Positions 44,842 to 56,241 of a stretch of DNA of 64,000 nucleotides are shown piece after piece. How positions within the stretch are numbered: position 1 is the stretch's first letter; each line of letters opens with the position of its first letter. The DNA comes from Perca fluviatilis. Its lineage: Eukaryota; Chordata; Actinopteri; Perciformes; Percidae. The notes under the pieces were generated by a model that worked only from the letters and a program-made list of their open reading frames with translations, did not search any database and had not been told where the DNA came from. The stretch is taken from assembly GCF_010015445.1 (NCBI RefSeq), contig NC_053116.1, positions 26,093,137 through 26,157,136 of the forward strand. The letters are read 5' to 3'. A program made the position numbers and the translations under genes.

Positions 44842-47046
44842 TTACCGCCAGGCCCGGTTAAGCAGTTTGACTTCTGCCAGGCGTTTGCTGATCATGGTGG
44901 CAAAGAAAAGGGCGAGGAGAACGCTACTGATCAGCATGTAGTCATAGTCGTCTTTAAGTACGTCAAACTGCTTTGAGGGATAGACGCGTGTCTGGTAGAT
45001 GTCGAGACCATATGCCACCACCTACAAGGAAAAAGGTAACATTGTCATATTTGATCTACCTGTATGTTTTGGATGGATTTTTTTATTTTTATGGCTATGT
45101 AAAACTTTTATTTATTTTATTTACTACTCAGTATTAATAAATACACAAATATTATATTTTCTTCACTGGAATGACTTAATATTGCTGAAGTTATTATGCC
45201 AGTAGTTGTTTATCCTGTGACTTTAAATGGTAAGCAAATATCATGCTGTACTGTCACTGGCAGATTTTAGAAAATAAACACTCCAAATGGAAAATTAGGA
45301 AGTTAAATTGTGACACATAGGGGCAGTTCAAGAATAAATAGTTTCCACGACATTCTGTTAAAACAATTGCTAAAACAAGAAATGCATACCTTGGTAATCA
45401 TCATATAGGTTTCTCAGTATTGTTAAAGGCAGACTCACCAGACAGGTTGACTCCAGTCCAGAGGGGGCAGTGTAAATTCCTCGCACTCTTGATACAGTCT
45501 GATTGTAGTTGATGAACCACTCTGTACGGATCAGCAGCTCTGGTGCATACGGTATCAGGTTCTCTTCCCTGGAAATCAAGTAAACAAGTTAGACAGAGAG
45601 ACAGGAAAAAAAAAAAAAGAAAAAAAAAAAAAGTCAATTAAATATTTTAAACCAAGCCTGACAAGAGGACGCACCGGCTTTGCTCAGTTACTATTTCTGG
45701 CCTCCGAGGGTCAAGGAACATCTTGGGTAGTGACAAAATCCCTCCAGATGGCAAGCCAACTGTGACGAAGAAAACCCAAATACACATATTAAAAAAAGGC
45801 TGAACAATGTTGAAAAGAAGGTGGGTAACTCAAACAGTAATGCACTGCAGCCCATAAGACTGGACCTCGCTAAAACTTACTGAGCAGATGGCGGCTGGTG
45901 ATGCCCTTCTCGGTCAGTGTGGCCTCCATGGTGGAAATGGAGGAGGGGAAAATGTAAGACTGCTGAAGCACCTGAGGAGCGTGTGGCCGATCCAGCGAGC
46001 TGAACACGGTGCTGTTGTAGAGCTCCATCCCTTCATACAGTTCAATTACAGAGAACTCGTTCCTGCGAGACTTGGTGCTCCAGTATTCGTACTGCGGGGT
46101 CAAACATAGGCGGGGGACACATTCAGATCAGCTGTGTTCCCCTTCAACATTTGTCTATTTAAGGTCCCATGGCATGAACATTTCACTTTGAGGTTTTTTT
46201 TAACATTAATATGCATTCCCCCAGCCTGCCTATGGTCCCCCAGTGGCTAGAAATGGCGATAGGTGTAAACCGAGCCCTGGGTATACCAAGCAACAAAACA
46301 ATATAAAAAATATTTTTTTATGATCGACGTTAGCTGTCAATAATACTCACCACCACCCAGTTTTCAGAGTGCACAACATGCACTGGTCCTCTGGCCTTTC
46401 TCTGAACAGCCTCGTGGATGATGCGACCAGTCACGCCATCAATCAGGAGGATCCCGACAAAGCTTCGCTCCTGATGCAAGTCTGTGCTCTCAAGCACCAC
46501 GGCCAGGAGATTTGGGTTCAGGTACTGCAAGAAATTAGATGAAACACAATTGAGCATCTTAATCAAATCAAAGTTTTAAAATGCAAATTTTATGCATGAA
46601 TGAATATGGAATGAGGGCTGGATGTTCTTGGTCCCCATGCTAACTTTCATACAAGCTCTAAGAGTGGGAAAGACACCACTATGTTGTTTGTTATGTCACA
46701 CACATTTGTATTCTGGGGTGTAATAAACATTGTAGTCTCCAGAATCCTTGACAGGGCTTTGGAGTTTTGGGTTATTGTACATTTTGGGGATTTGTGTGAG
46801 AGAGTGCCTAAAAATAAGTGCAGAATATGGTGCATTTTCATAGATCACGCAGGAACTACAGTAGGGAGTGTAAGAGTCTAAGAAGAAATCCAAAAAACAG
46901 GGTTTATTCTTATTTAGAGTCAGTTGGTGGAGAGGAGATGATTTACTGGAATAGTGACATGAGGTACAGTATTCTCTGGAAAGATGAGTTTTCAGCCTAC
47001 ATCAGAAGCCTAGGAGTGACTGTGTTTCTGACTGAAGTGGGGGTGG

Positions 47047-47130
<84 letters not shown>

Positions 47131-50100
47131 AGAGAGAGAGGTCTAGACAACATTGACCAAATCCAGCACCAATAAGAACAATGACATAACTTTCAAACGC
47201 AACACTCCTTCCAAACCACAGCGTTAGTACGCTTTCAGGGGAAGTTATCGTACCTTATATAGAACACTACGGTCTCCCATCACTCTGCCCTGGGAGTGTA
47301 CATGCTCATTGGGCCTTTTGCCTTTGACTGAGACAATCCTCTGGACCTCGGTTGGGACGACAACCTCCCAGATCAGCTCAGTCGACAAGTCCTGAACGCA
47401 CAAAACATCCAGATTAATTATTTTTGACCAATCAGTCAACTGTGATTTAAGTATTATTTAGCTCACTGTGAGAGAAGGAACAATAAAACAGACCTCTGGC
47501 TGTAATGTTCATTCTCAGAATATTTTTTACAATGATTATGTCCATTTGCTTGTACAGTGCTCCTTTGATAGCCTTAAAACTGGCAGACTCTCAGTCAAAT
47601 ATATTCTTAATCTATTAAGCATTTGTTATGCAAGAATATTTGAGCATTCATGGTCATGTTTTCATTCATGAAATATAGTGAAATTGTCACTGCAATTATA
47701 AACAATAGAAATATGGGAACCAAAAGCTGAAGACTGGTGGTGGCTAGGCTAAAACTTGAAACCCTGGAGCCCTAATGTGCAAAGAACGTTGAAATAATTC
47801 GGCAAAAGAAGGTTCACTTGCCGTTCGTAGCCTGTAGCCAGAAAGTCTTCCCTGGCTGGAGTCAATAAGATAAAAGAATATGGATGAGGCCATCTCCTGG
47901 AGCTGCTGTAGTACATTCTTTGTAGAGGGAAAAGCAGACACCTGTGGAAACATAATAGATGGATACAATTTTACAAATTGAGTGTTGGCCTGATGCACAT
48001 GGATACACAAGATGTATGTCTGTCTCTCTAGTAGTGAATGCAGAATGTTGATCTGGTGGGTGAGGTTTACAGTTTGCCACTGACCTTGTACTGGTCATCA
48101 ACAAGAAGTAAGACCTTTGCATAATCCTGGTCCATGAGAGGCAGCATGAGTGACTGAAGTATTGGCTGAGTCAGGGCAGGTGGGCTGATGTGACTCGTTT
48201 TTCCAAAAATGGGATTAAACACATGGAGTGTGGCCAGGCCTGTGTCCTAAAGGAGAAGAAACAAATGAGAACAGAAATATATACAAAATGACAAGATAAA
48301 TACACACCACTTGTGCAGTTACACCAATGTTTCCTTTCAAGTACTGGTAACTGCAGAAGGGAAAAAAAGTATTTAGCTTTTGCGATGCGTACTGTACTGT
48401 ATAAGGCATGCTCAGTCGAAATTTAAAGTGTTCTCTCTTGAAGCCCCTAACTCTATGCGAGGTACAAAAATGAGCAATTGATCTGCTGATTTCACAATAA
48501 AGTCTTTTGCTTTATTTATGTTTGTGTGGTCCACAAAATAATAAAATTGACACCCACCCTGAATCTCTTTAACCACAGAGCTCTTGTTATGAGATACCTT
48601 GTCTTTGATGAGCAGTGTGCACTGTGGCGGATGAGGGAAGTGTGCCGTGGTCCGTTGCACCATTAGTTTGAAAGCTGGATTAGATGGGATGTTGTTCAGG
48701 TAGTGCCTCCATAAAATGCTGCCGGTCTTGCTGTCAATCCCAAAGAGCTTCACAAAAAGAAGAAAAGGAAGAAAAAAAATATGAGTTTCATAGCTGCCTT
48801 ATGAAGTCTATTTATTAATGTTTAATTTCACTTTAGGCCTGCCTGACCATAGACAAAATAAACAGAAACTGGTTCAAACCACAAATGTGCAGCACAGCTC
48901 ATCCCTCTTGAAACACTAGCTAAGAGTAACTCCACGACAGGGTAAGCTTCGGTCTCGTACCTTCCCAGATGCAGTAACCATAACCATCATCTTCTGCAGG
49001 TTGAACTCGTCTCTGGAGAGGTTCTCAATGGTCACATCATTTTTGACTTGACTGCGAGGCTTCCGTGCATCGTAGAACAGCTTCCAGAGATGAGAAATCC
49101 AAGCTTGCAGCAAGATAAGCTGAGAGGAGAGCCTCTTAAGCACCATGGACATCAGGCCGTCTAGACAAATTACAGAGAGAGCACACAGATGCTGCTTAAG
49201 GACTTTCAATGGATTGAGAAACACAACTTGGACCCTGTCAAATTGCTATTGCAGGCAAAGCGCAGGTGTACCTTCAACAACACAGTACATAGAGTACATC
49301 ACTGTATGTGGAAAACATCACTGTATGTGGAAAAACTAGAATACTATAAAGGAATACTTGTTTAGCCGCTTATTTCTAACACCATTAATAAAACAAGAGT
49401 GGAATAAGCGGCTTTGTAAAGATACGACTAAAAGCGAAATCAAGTAACAGAATGAAAGGCTCAGTGGATATGGTGTGGGAGTTTTAGTCAACAACAGGAG
49501 ATCCTAACCTTAAATGAATCAAGTTTTTATGGGGAAAAAAAAGCAGAGAAGGGAGTTACCTTGTATGGCTGAATCCAAGCGAAGCAATAAAAACAGAACA
49601 AAGACAAAAGAAAGTGAAGCAGATAGCAACCAAGTGAACACACCCAAGAAAAACGTTTTTTTTTTTTTTTTTTTTAAACCAGGCCACCAAGCCTGTTGCA
49701 ATCTACAAAATAACAACTGATGATTAAAAACAGGTGCTGAGCAGTTGAAGTAAGATGAAAATATAAAGCAACATTCAGTGGACTTAAACATTAGTTCATT
49801 AGTTTGTAGAGGAAACTCTAAAAAAGGATTAACCAAGCTTGACAAAATATCCTAAGATTAGGAATTGCACAGCTGCCTTAAGTTTCTAGGACATGCAAGA
49901 AAATTAAAGAACTACCAGGACGGAGTGAAAACTGAAAATAATAGACAAAATATTAAGTATTAATCCACAGATTAGATTAGTACTTAAAAGTTAGAAAATT
50001 AGGAGAAAAACATGAAGGGATTCTGGTTTGACATTTACCAGCCTTTTTGCCAAACTCCCCCTCCAGCTCTGCCTGTGTTCCTGTGAGAGGCAGATCCACC

Positions 50101-53100
50101 ATTTCCATTGTCACCACATCTGACAGGGCCTCCTCTCTCGTCCACATTACACGCCCTGAAAAAGAAAAAAATATAAGACTCATTTTTGTCCTGTAATCAT
50201 TCATTCCACTTTACACACCCTGCGACAGTATGCAATTTGTGTGGACGCTTTCCGTGAATTACAACATGAAATATTTCCCCCCTCCCTTGTGCTTGGGGAA
50301 AAGACAAGATTGTGTGTACATTATGAAAACTGACAGCCTGTTTGTGCTCCACACAGTGGTTGGATGTTGGCAGCATTTTTTGATGATTTAGAAGTGGAAT
50401 ATACCCAAATGTTATCATGAGGCAAATCGTGGCTCACCAGTCTTTTTGCACTTTGAAAGAAGTACTGGTTCTCAACAGTAAACACAATGAGGGACGCTCT
50501 TTTTACATAAATCAAAAGTTTCAAGCCATTTCACCTGTTGGCTATAAATCCCCATGTGATTCACTGAAGACACCCGTCTTCAGGCTTCCATTGTCATGCA
50601 TAATGAAAAGCAAAAGGTCAAGGGGTGTGTTTTTTTTGGGTTCTGGTCAAATAAAATTCCTGAAAAAAGGTCTGCTTATTTTATCACAATGAGCAGGAAT
50701 TTAAAATGTATGGACGTTGGCGCCCCTCAGTGGTAGAATAGAAAAACACACCAGGGCAGACAGGAGTGCATGCTAGTACCTCAGATAACATTAATCAGCG
50801 CAGACTGACATTCCAACACTACCAAAGCTTCCTGTTTCCTGTGCCATCCATACCTGGCTGCTGGATGAAAGTGAGTGTGTGGTCTTCTGTCTGCACCATG
50901 ACCCTGTAGCCAACTGAGTCGTCTTTCTTTAGGAATGCTTGTACATACAGCTGGAAGAATGAAAGAATACAAAAGGGTGTTATGTTATAAAGTAATTATA
51001 AAATAAATTTGAAGCCTTGGTCAAGTCCTTCCCATCAAAGGCCAGATATCAAACATGCTGGAGAATCACTTGGAAGAAATTTAGACTCACCTTCTCTGGT
51101 TTCCCACCATTAGGATCCATATTGAAAATCAGTGTTGTGTCTAGAAGTCTGCGTCCAGTTTCTCCACTAAAGAGGTTAATACTGCAAGCCTATAGGGAAG
51201 AAAACAGATAATCATATGAAGCACACAAAATGCTTCTCATCTTGAGGAGAACACATTTTATCAGTTTATTAAAATCCTCATGCACATCACACATCAAGCA
51301 CACAAAGAGACAACTAAGACTGTACTAAACCTGCTGCTATACACTGTAGTTTTCAAAGAGAGCATGATGGCAAACCACATAATTAACAAGTTGTATGTGT
51401 GTGATGTATGTGATTAATATAATGATTTCACATTAACTCACAGTTTTATTCTTGGGCGACATGACAGCAGCAACAGTCTTCTCTCCAGTGGTAGCAAATG
51501 AAACCAGCATGGCCTATGAATCAAGATAAATAAGTCATCAACAATTTTCCCAACTGATTCCTAAATTAACAATTGTACTATCTTCGTATGACACACTGAG
51601 ATTTACACCGTCTTAATAATAGATAGAAGAAGAAGAAACCCACACATTTTTTGATATTTCAGCAAGAAAGTCAAGAGACATTTACATTGTAGGCATGTAA
51701 CTAAAGCTTTTATCCAGAGTGACTTACTGTACAATAATTATAATATTAGAATAAATTAACATTTTTGGATGGCAAACATGAAGTGGTCTGAGTTTTAACT
51801 GTCAGAATCTCGATCATGCATGAGAGAGAAGAGCAACGTGGAGAAACCGTTACGTACAGGCTTGAAATCCCTGAGTGTAACTATGTGACCATTGTTGAGC
51901 TGGAGAAGCAGGTGGTGTTCAGGCCCAAGCTGAAGGAGGAACTCCGACAGTGGTGGGCGAGCTGGGTTGGGCTGGGTGGACACCAGTACTGGCTGGAAAC
52001 CAGGCGTGACTTCAAGTCCCAGCGACTAAAAGAAGATACATGGAAGCATACCGTAAAAACAACAGAAAAATGCATTCACACAGAAAATGGATCCCTACCA
52101 AAACCAGAGCATGGGAATTTTTATAAAGGTTTTGGTTTTATTCTGGTGGGTACCTGCAGGGGGATCTGTGTCATCTGGGACTGCAGGTGCAAGTCAAGCA
52201 TGTACAGGGATACTGTTGCAGAGTCCACACAAGTCAACATCCCCTGGTCGATCACTGAACAGCTGGCCTGTATGTTGGACAGCCATGGAGCTTCGACTGA
52301 GATCTGAGAACAACATAAGCGAAGAAGTAAGAAATGTGGAATTCAGTTAATATGTTACAACACCACAACTTGCATTTATATACTATCTGGACTATACATC
52401 TGGATTACCTGCTTGATTATCTCTCCATCCTCCAAACTGTAAGCAACAATTGCAATGTGGGAATGGGGGACAACCCCCAGTGCATACACTTCACCATTAC
52501 CACCAGAATACACAGCCTGGTAATCCACGGTTTCACTGTTGAGATAAAAAGGCAGAGAGTTATATGATTTTTATAATGCCAACCTTGTTGGTAAACACAA
52601 ATTATTTGTGCCTTTATGTATCAGACATTTCTGCTGCTTAAATACGACAATTTCTATTTTCTGCGTCCGGTTAATGCTTTCTTGATCTTTAATTTCAGGG
52701 GAGACATTTCATTAACAAAGAAAGGCTTCAAAATCGAGTTTCAATGTTGTTGACCCAATGACATAAAAAAAACACGTCCACTTGCCTTTCTGGTAGATTC
52801 TCTATCCATTTCTGATGACCATTAGACAGGTAATGCAGAGAGAGGACAGTTTTCTTCAAAACAGCCACGTGTTTCACTATGTCTTGCTGTCCAACTAAAC
52901 ATGCCGACTGGAAACTGAAATGTATAACAAAGGCAGTTAACATCTGATCAAAATAAAGAAAATTTTATACTTAACCACCACAAATCAAGGAAGTGATCAC
53001 CTGCCAGAGTCCAGCACAACCTCCCAGTTCAAACCACCAATATTTATCTCCCAGGAGCGCAGTAGGCGGCCATTACCAACCACCAGCACCGCATCTAGGT

Positions 53101-54055
53101 AACAAGAACAGTTTTATGAGTTATCTGCTTTCAAGAGGGGAACTAAAAGCTCTTTAAGCTCAACTGCAATAACAAACTCACCTTGTCCATGTTGCAGAAG
53201 AGCGTCAATGTTTCCCTCCGGCCCAGTCTTATCTACATGCCGCCAGACTGTAACAGACATTGAAACAATTCTAATATAAAAACACAAAGTATGTCAACAT
53301 GGCCATTTAGAACTTTCTATTACAAAAAAAAAATACTCACAGAGTTCTCCAGTCCTGGTATTGAGTGAAGCAAACACATTGCTCTCTGTTGCCACAAGCA
53401 CCTTTTTGGATGACTGCACATGTGAGTCGAAGTGGGAAAAGCGAACCTTGCCAACATACTGCTGCCTCCTGTGAATCACAAGACAGAACACCAGCTGTCA
53501 GAAGGTCAACAACCTAGTTTATAACTACAGCTGAACCAATGCTTGGACCCCTGCAAGGATCAAACCCTAATGTTACGAGAAACAGCTCAAATTTAAAACA
53601 AGAAAATATTGTTGTACGGTAACGTTACAATAGTTATTATCAGATTGGTTCAAATGCTTTCCAAATGCCTAGAAATCAATTCCAAATCACATTTACTAAA
53701 TCTCATTGAGCTCACTAGAAATGTGGTTTCCTAAAGACAAATCAAAAATAATGAACAAGACAACAGCATCTGCAGTAAGCTAGTGCTTGTATTATTATTA
53801 TTACTATTTGTAATATTCTTTGGCCTGTTCTCTCACACAAAGTCCACCCCAAACACACCGGGTCGCAGCTAGTGGCTGTGACAGGTGTTAGCATTAGCGT
53901 TTCCAAATTAAAATAAGGCTCTAAATAGCGCACATATCTGATCGTTCTCTAGATTCCTCTTACCAGTCAAATTTCCCTACTTGATCCTCAAACACAGCCT
54001 CGACAGTGCTGTATAACATGATAAATTGCAGGCACAACCAAATTAGCTTTGCCAT
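44842..54055 (-). CDS. emc1: ER membrane protein complex subunit 1
   Basis: Twenty-two coding exons: 53964-54055, 53341-53468, 53182-53247, 53001-53094, 52786-52914, 52409-52535, 52154-52303, 51858-52025, 51442-51513, 51091-51189, 50854-50950, 50039-50155, 48961-49160, 48598-48747, 48085-48246, 47822-47941, 47254-47391, 46351-46524, 45881-46091, 45675-45759, 45439-45568, 44842-45021. They join in phase to 2889 bases, 962 residues (human 993). EMC1 is the largest subunit of the EMC insertase, with a lumenal beta-propeller region and one C-terminal membrane helix. Visible: signal peptide (residues 1-20, [15 protein letters not shown]), [51 protein letters not shown], and the membrane helix [20 protein letters not shown] before the end VKLLNRAWR. 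The loop around exon 9 ([10 protein letters not shown]) is shorter than in human, explaining the length. Introns 5 and 16 use GC donors. Head-to-head with ubr4. Confidence 0.96.
46160..46286. mobile_element. Truncated copy of the TTAA-target element of 12916-13430
   Basis: AGGTCCCATGGCATGAACAT to GGCGATAGGTGTAAACCGAG repeats, inverted, the right end of the element in the oxidoreductase intron. It breaks off at about 46286 (the counterpart of about 13315). It lies in emc1 intron 18. Confidence 0.8.
47050..47140. repeat. (GA)n-(A)n-(GA)n low-complexity tract
   Basis: About 19 GA units, an A run of about 40, then seven GA units, all in emc1 intron 17. The A run is at the limit where sequencing and assembly lengths are unreliable. 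Confidence 0.95.
47816..47822 (-). other. emc1: GC splice donor of emc1 intron 16
   Basis: The exon ends CGAACG and the intron starts GCAAGT on the minus strand. The GT three bases downstream would shift the frame of the following DLSTELIWE exon. Confidence 0.85.
52780..52786 (-). other. emc1: GC splice donor of emc1 intron 5
   Basis: The exon ends GAAAG and the intron starts GCAAGT on the minus strand. The next exon begins with T GAA ACC, which keeps phase only with this junction. Confidence 0.85.
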
Positions 54056-56241
54056 TGCAGCAGTAGCTTTAGCTTGCTCTTCAAGAGAAGGAGGAAGTCG
54101 GAAGTTGACTGTCTTCTTTCTAGTCTTGTGACTGAGAGGTGCTGCCCCCTACAGGGTAGAAAAAAGCTTCGATACCTATGTTCAATACATGCAGTGATCA
54201 CAATTGTGTTTAACCCTTTTGACCCCTTTTCAAAATGTTTATATCAGAAATATGGGTTTCTTTGTACCAAAATGCCCAAATATAACATGGATGCATGGAT
54301 GTTCTTTGCAGGTAAAATTAATGATTAGATTCATTGAATTGTGAGTGTTTTATTCAATTTTTATAACATTTGAAAAACATGTTTAAAAGGTTTTAAAACA
54401 GCATCCTGACTAAACTTTGACATACCCGTCTGTGATCCAGTCAACATCATTTGATCTTAACTATTAGTCAAAATAATTCATTATTTCTCCTTTTTTTAAC
54501 TCAAAAATTAGGTATATTGTCATATAATTAGGTTTATTGTCCATGAATTTAAAGCAAAACGTTTTCAAAAGTGACAAAAACGTTTTCAAAAGTGTCAAAA
54601 GCATAAAAAAGAGCCAAAAATGCTGGAAAAAAAGCACAAAACAATTCAATTTCACTTTTGACCTGAATGGGAAACAAGTTCATGGTCGAAGGGAAGACAA
54701 CACAAGGGTTAACTTTCATCTGAAACAAAAGTTCAAATAACGTAAATTAAGGTAGCGATAATTACATGTTATAAATCAACTACCTTTTTGACCAAGCTTT
54801 TTCATGCAGACACAAATTCGGCTTGACTTATGGTGATGTTTGCACAAAATTAATATTAGAATGAATTGCACAAACACTGTGTACGAAAGGTTAAAAGATG
54901 CTGTCTACAAAAAAAAGTATTTGTGTATAAAAATGATTTAGAGATTTCACAGTAAAAGAAACAAAACAGACCGCAAGATTGAACAACCCTTTAGCTAAAC
55001 TAACTCCCCAGAGTTTAGAAATAAAATTCTGAGCCTCTATATTACACTTAAATATTTTAATTCTGAGCCTGTAGTTACATTTTACACTTTCTTCCTAATC
55101 TAAATGTGATTTGTTTACGCTGTAAGAAACCAAAAACATTAAAGAGACTAAACCTTTTTACTTGGTTGCCGCTATTATGCAAAAGTTACCTTTCTGAAAT
55201 TAAAGCTGCAATAAAAGTACTGTGAATCGTTCTTAGCTTACATTGTATTTGGACCAGTATTAATACCTCAGATTTCTATCCAATATGCTAAACACACACA
55301 CAATATTAATTTACAAGAATGTTCAAATATAATCAAACAATGAATTGAGTGAACTGTATAGGGTATTTGTATTGTTTGTATGGGAAAAAATGTAATGGTA
55401 ATAAAGGCATTGTTTTATTTTTATGTACAGATCAGATTGGGATCTTTATATTTCCTCCAATATGATGAAAAAAAGTTCCTGTAAGTCATTATCATAGGTC
55501 ATTATAATAAGAAATGTTCTTAAATTTATGAGATATTTCAAATGAATAAGACAGTATCTCAAAATAATGACTTGGTATCTTAAAATAACGACTTAATATC
55601 TAAAATGTAATGACTTCTTAAAATAACGACTAAGTTCTAAACAGCCACTTATCTCATAATAATGACTTATTGTTTTGAGATCTAAGCCTTAAGCAATGTT
55701 CTCATTAGTTTTGAGATAGGCCTACTCATTGTTTTAAGATACTTAGTGATCATTTGGAGAAATCTTCTCATTATTTTGAGAAACTATGTCCATATTTTGA
55801 GAATGTTTCTTATTTATTTATTTATTGGCGGCAAATCAAGATTAGCATCCATTATTAATCCCACAACAGGGAAATACAATGTTGCAACAGCAAGGGATAG
55901 GAGAAAAAGTACAAATAATGAATAAATATGAGTAAAGAGAATCAATAGTAAAATGTATTTACAGTATTGCAGTATTGCACAGTCACGTTTATCAGTCCAG
56001 GTGTGTGTGTGTTTTGTCCCTGTGGTCTACTGGGAGCAGTGCTGATTGTCTGGCAGCAGCAGGAAATACCTGTATTATTAGCCCTCATTAACCCCAAAAA
56101 CTGTTTTCTTGGAAGCAGTCGGAGTAGATTTTGTGATGAAATGATGTTGGCCTGACTGTAGTCAGATTGTGAGCGCCCCCTGTGATTTGCTGTCACAGTT
56201 TCTTCTTTCAGTAGCTAGTTAGTTTTCTATGGGATTTCAAG
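54056..56241. promoter_or_regulatory. Head-to-head region between emc1 and ubr4
   Basis: 2.2 kb between start codons. The emc1-proximal part has little CpG. From 55475 to 55805 the sequence is a run of degenerate TCTCAAAATAATGACTTA-type units, and 55805-55960 has a retroposon-like ATTAATCCCACAACAGGGAA stretch. The ubr4-proximal 100 bases (GAGCGCCCCCTGTGATTTGC) lead into the AAGATGGCG start context. The length makes a single shared core promoter unlikely. Confidence 0.45.
55475..55805. repeat. Degenerate tandem array of AAAATAATGACTTAG-type units
   Basis: Units such as CTCAAAATAATGACTTGGTA, CTTAAAATAACGACTTAATA and CTCATAATAATGACTTATTG recur about every 22-30 bases, then in inverted form (TCATTATTTTGAGAAACTAT). 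Confidence 0.7.
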
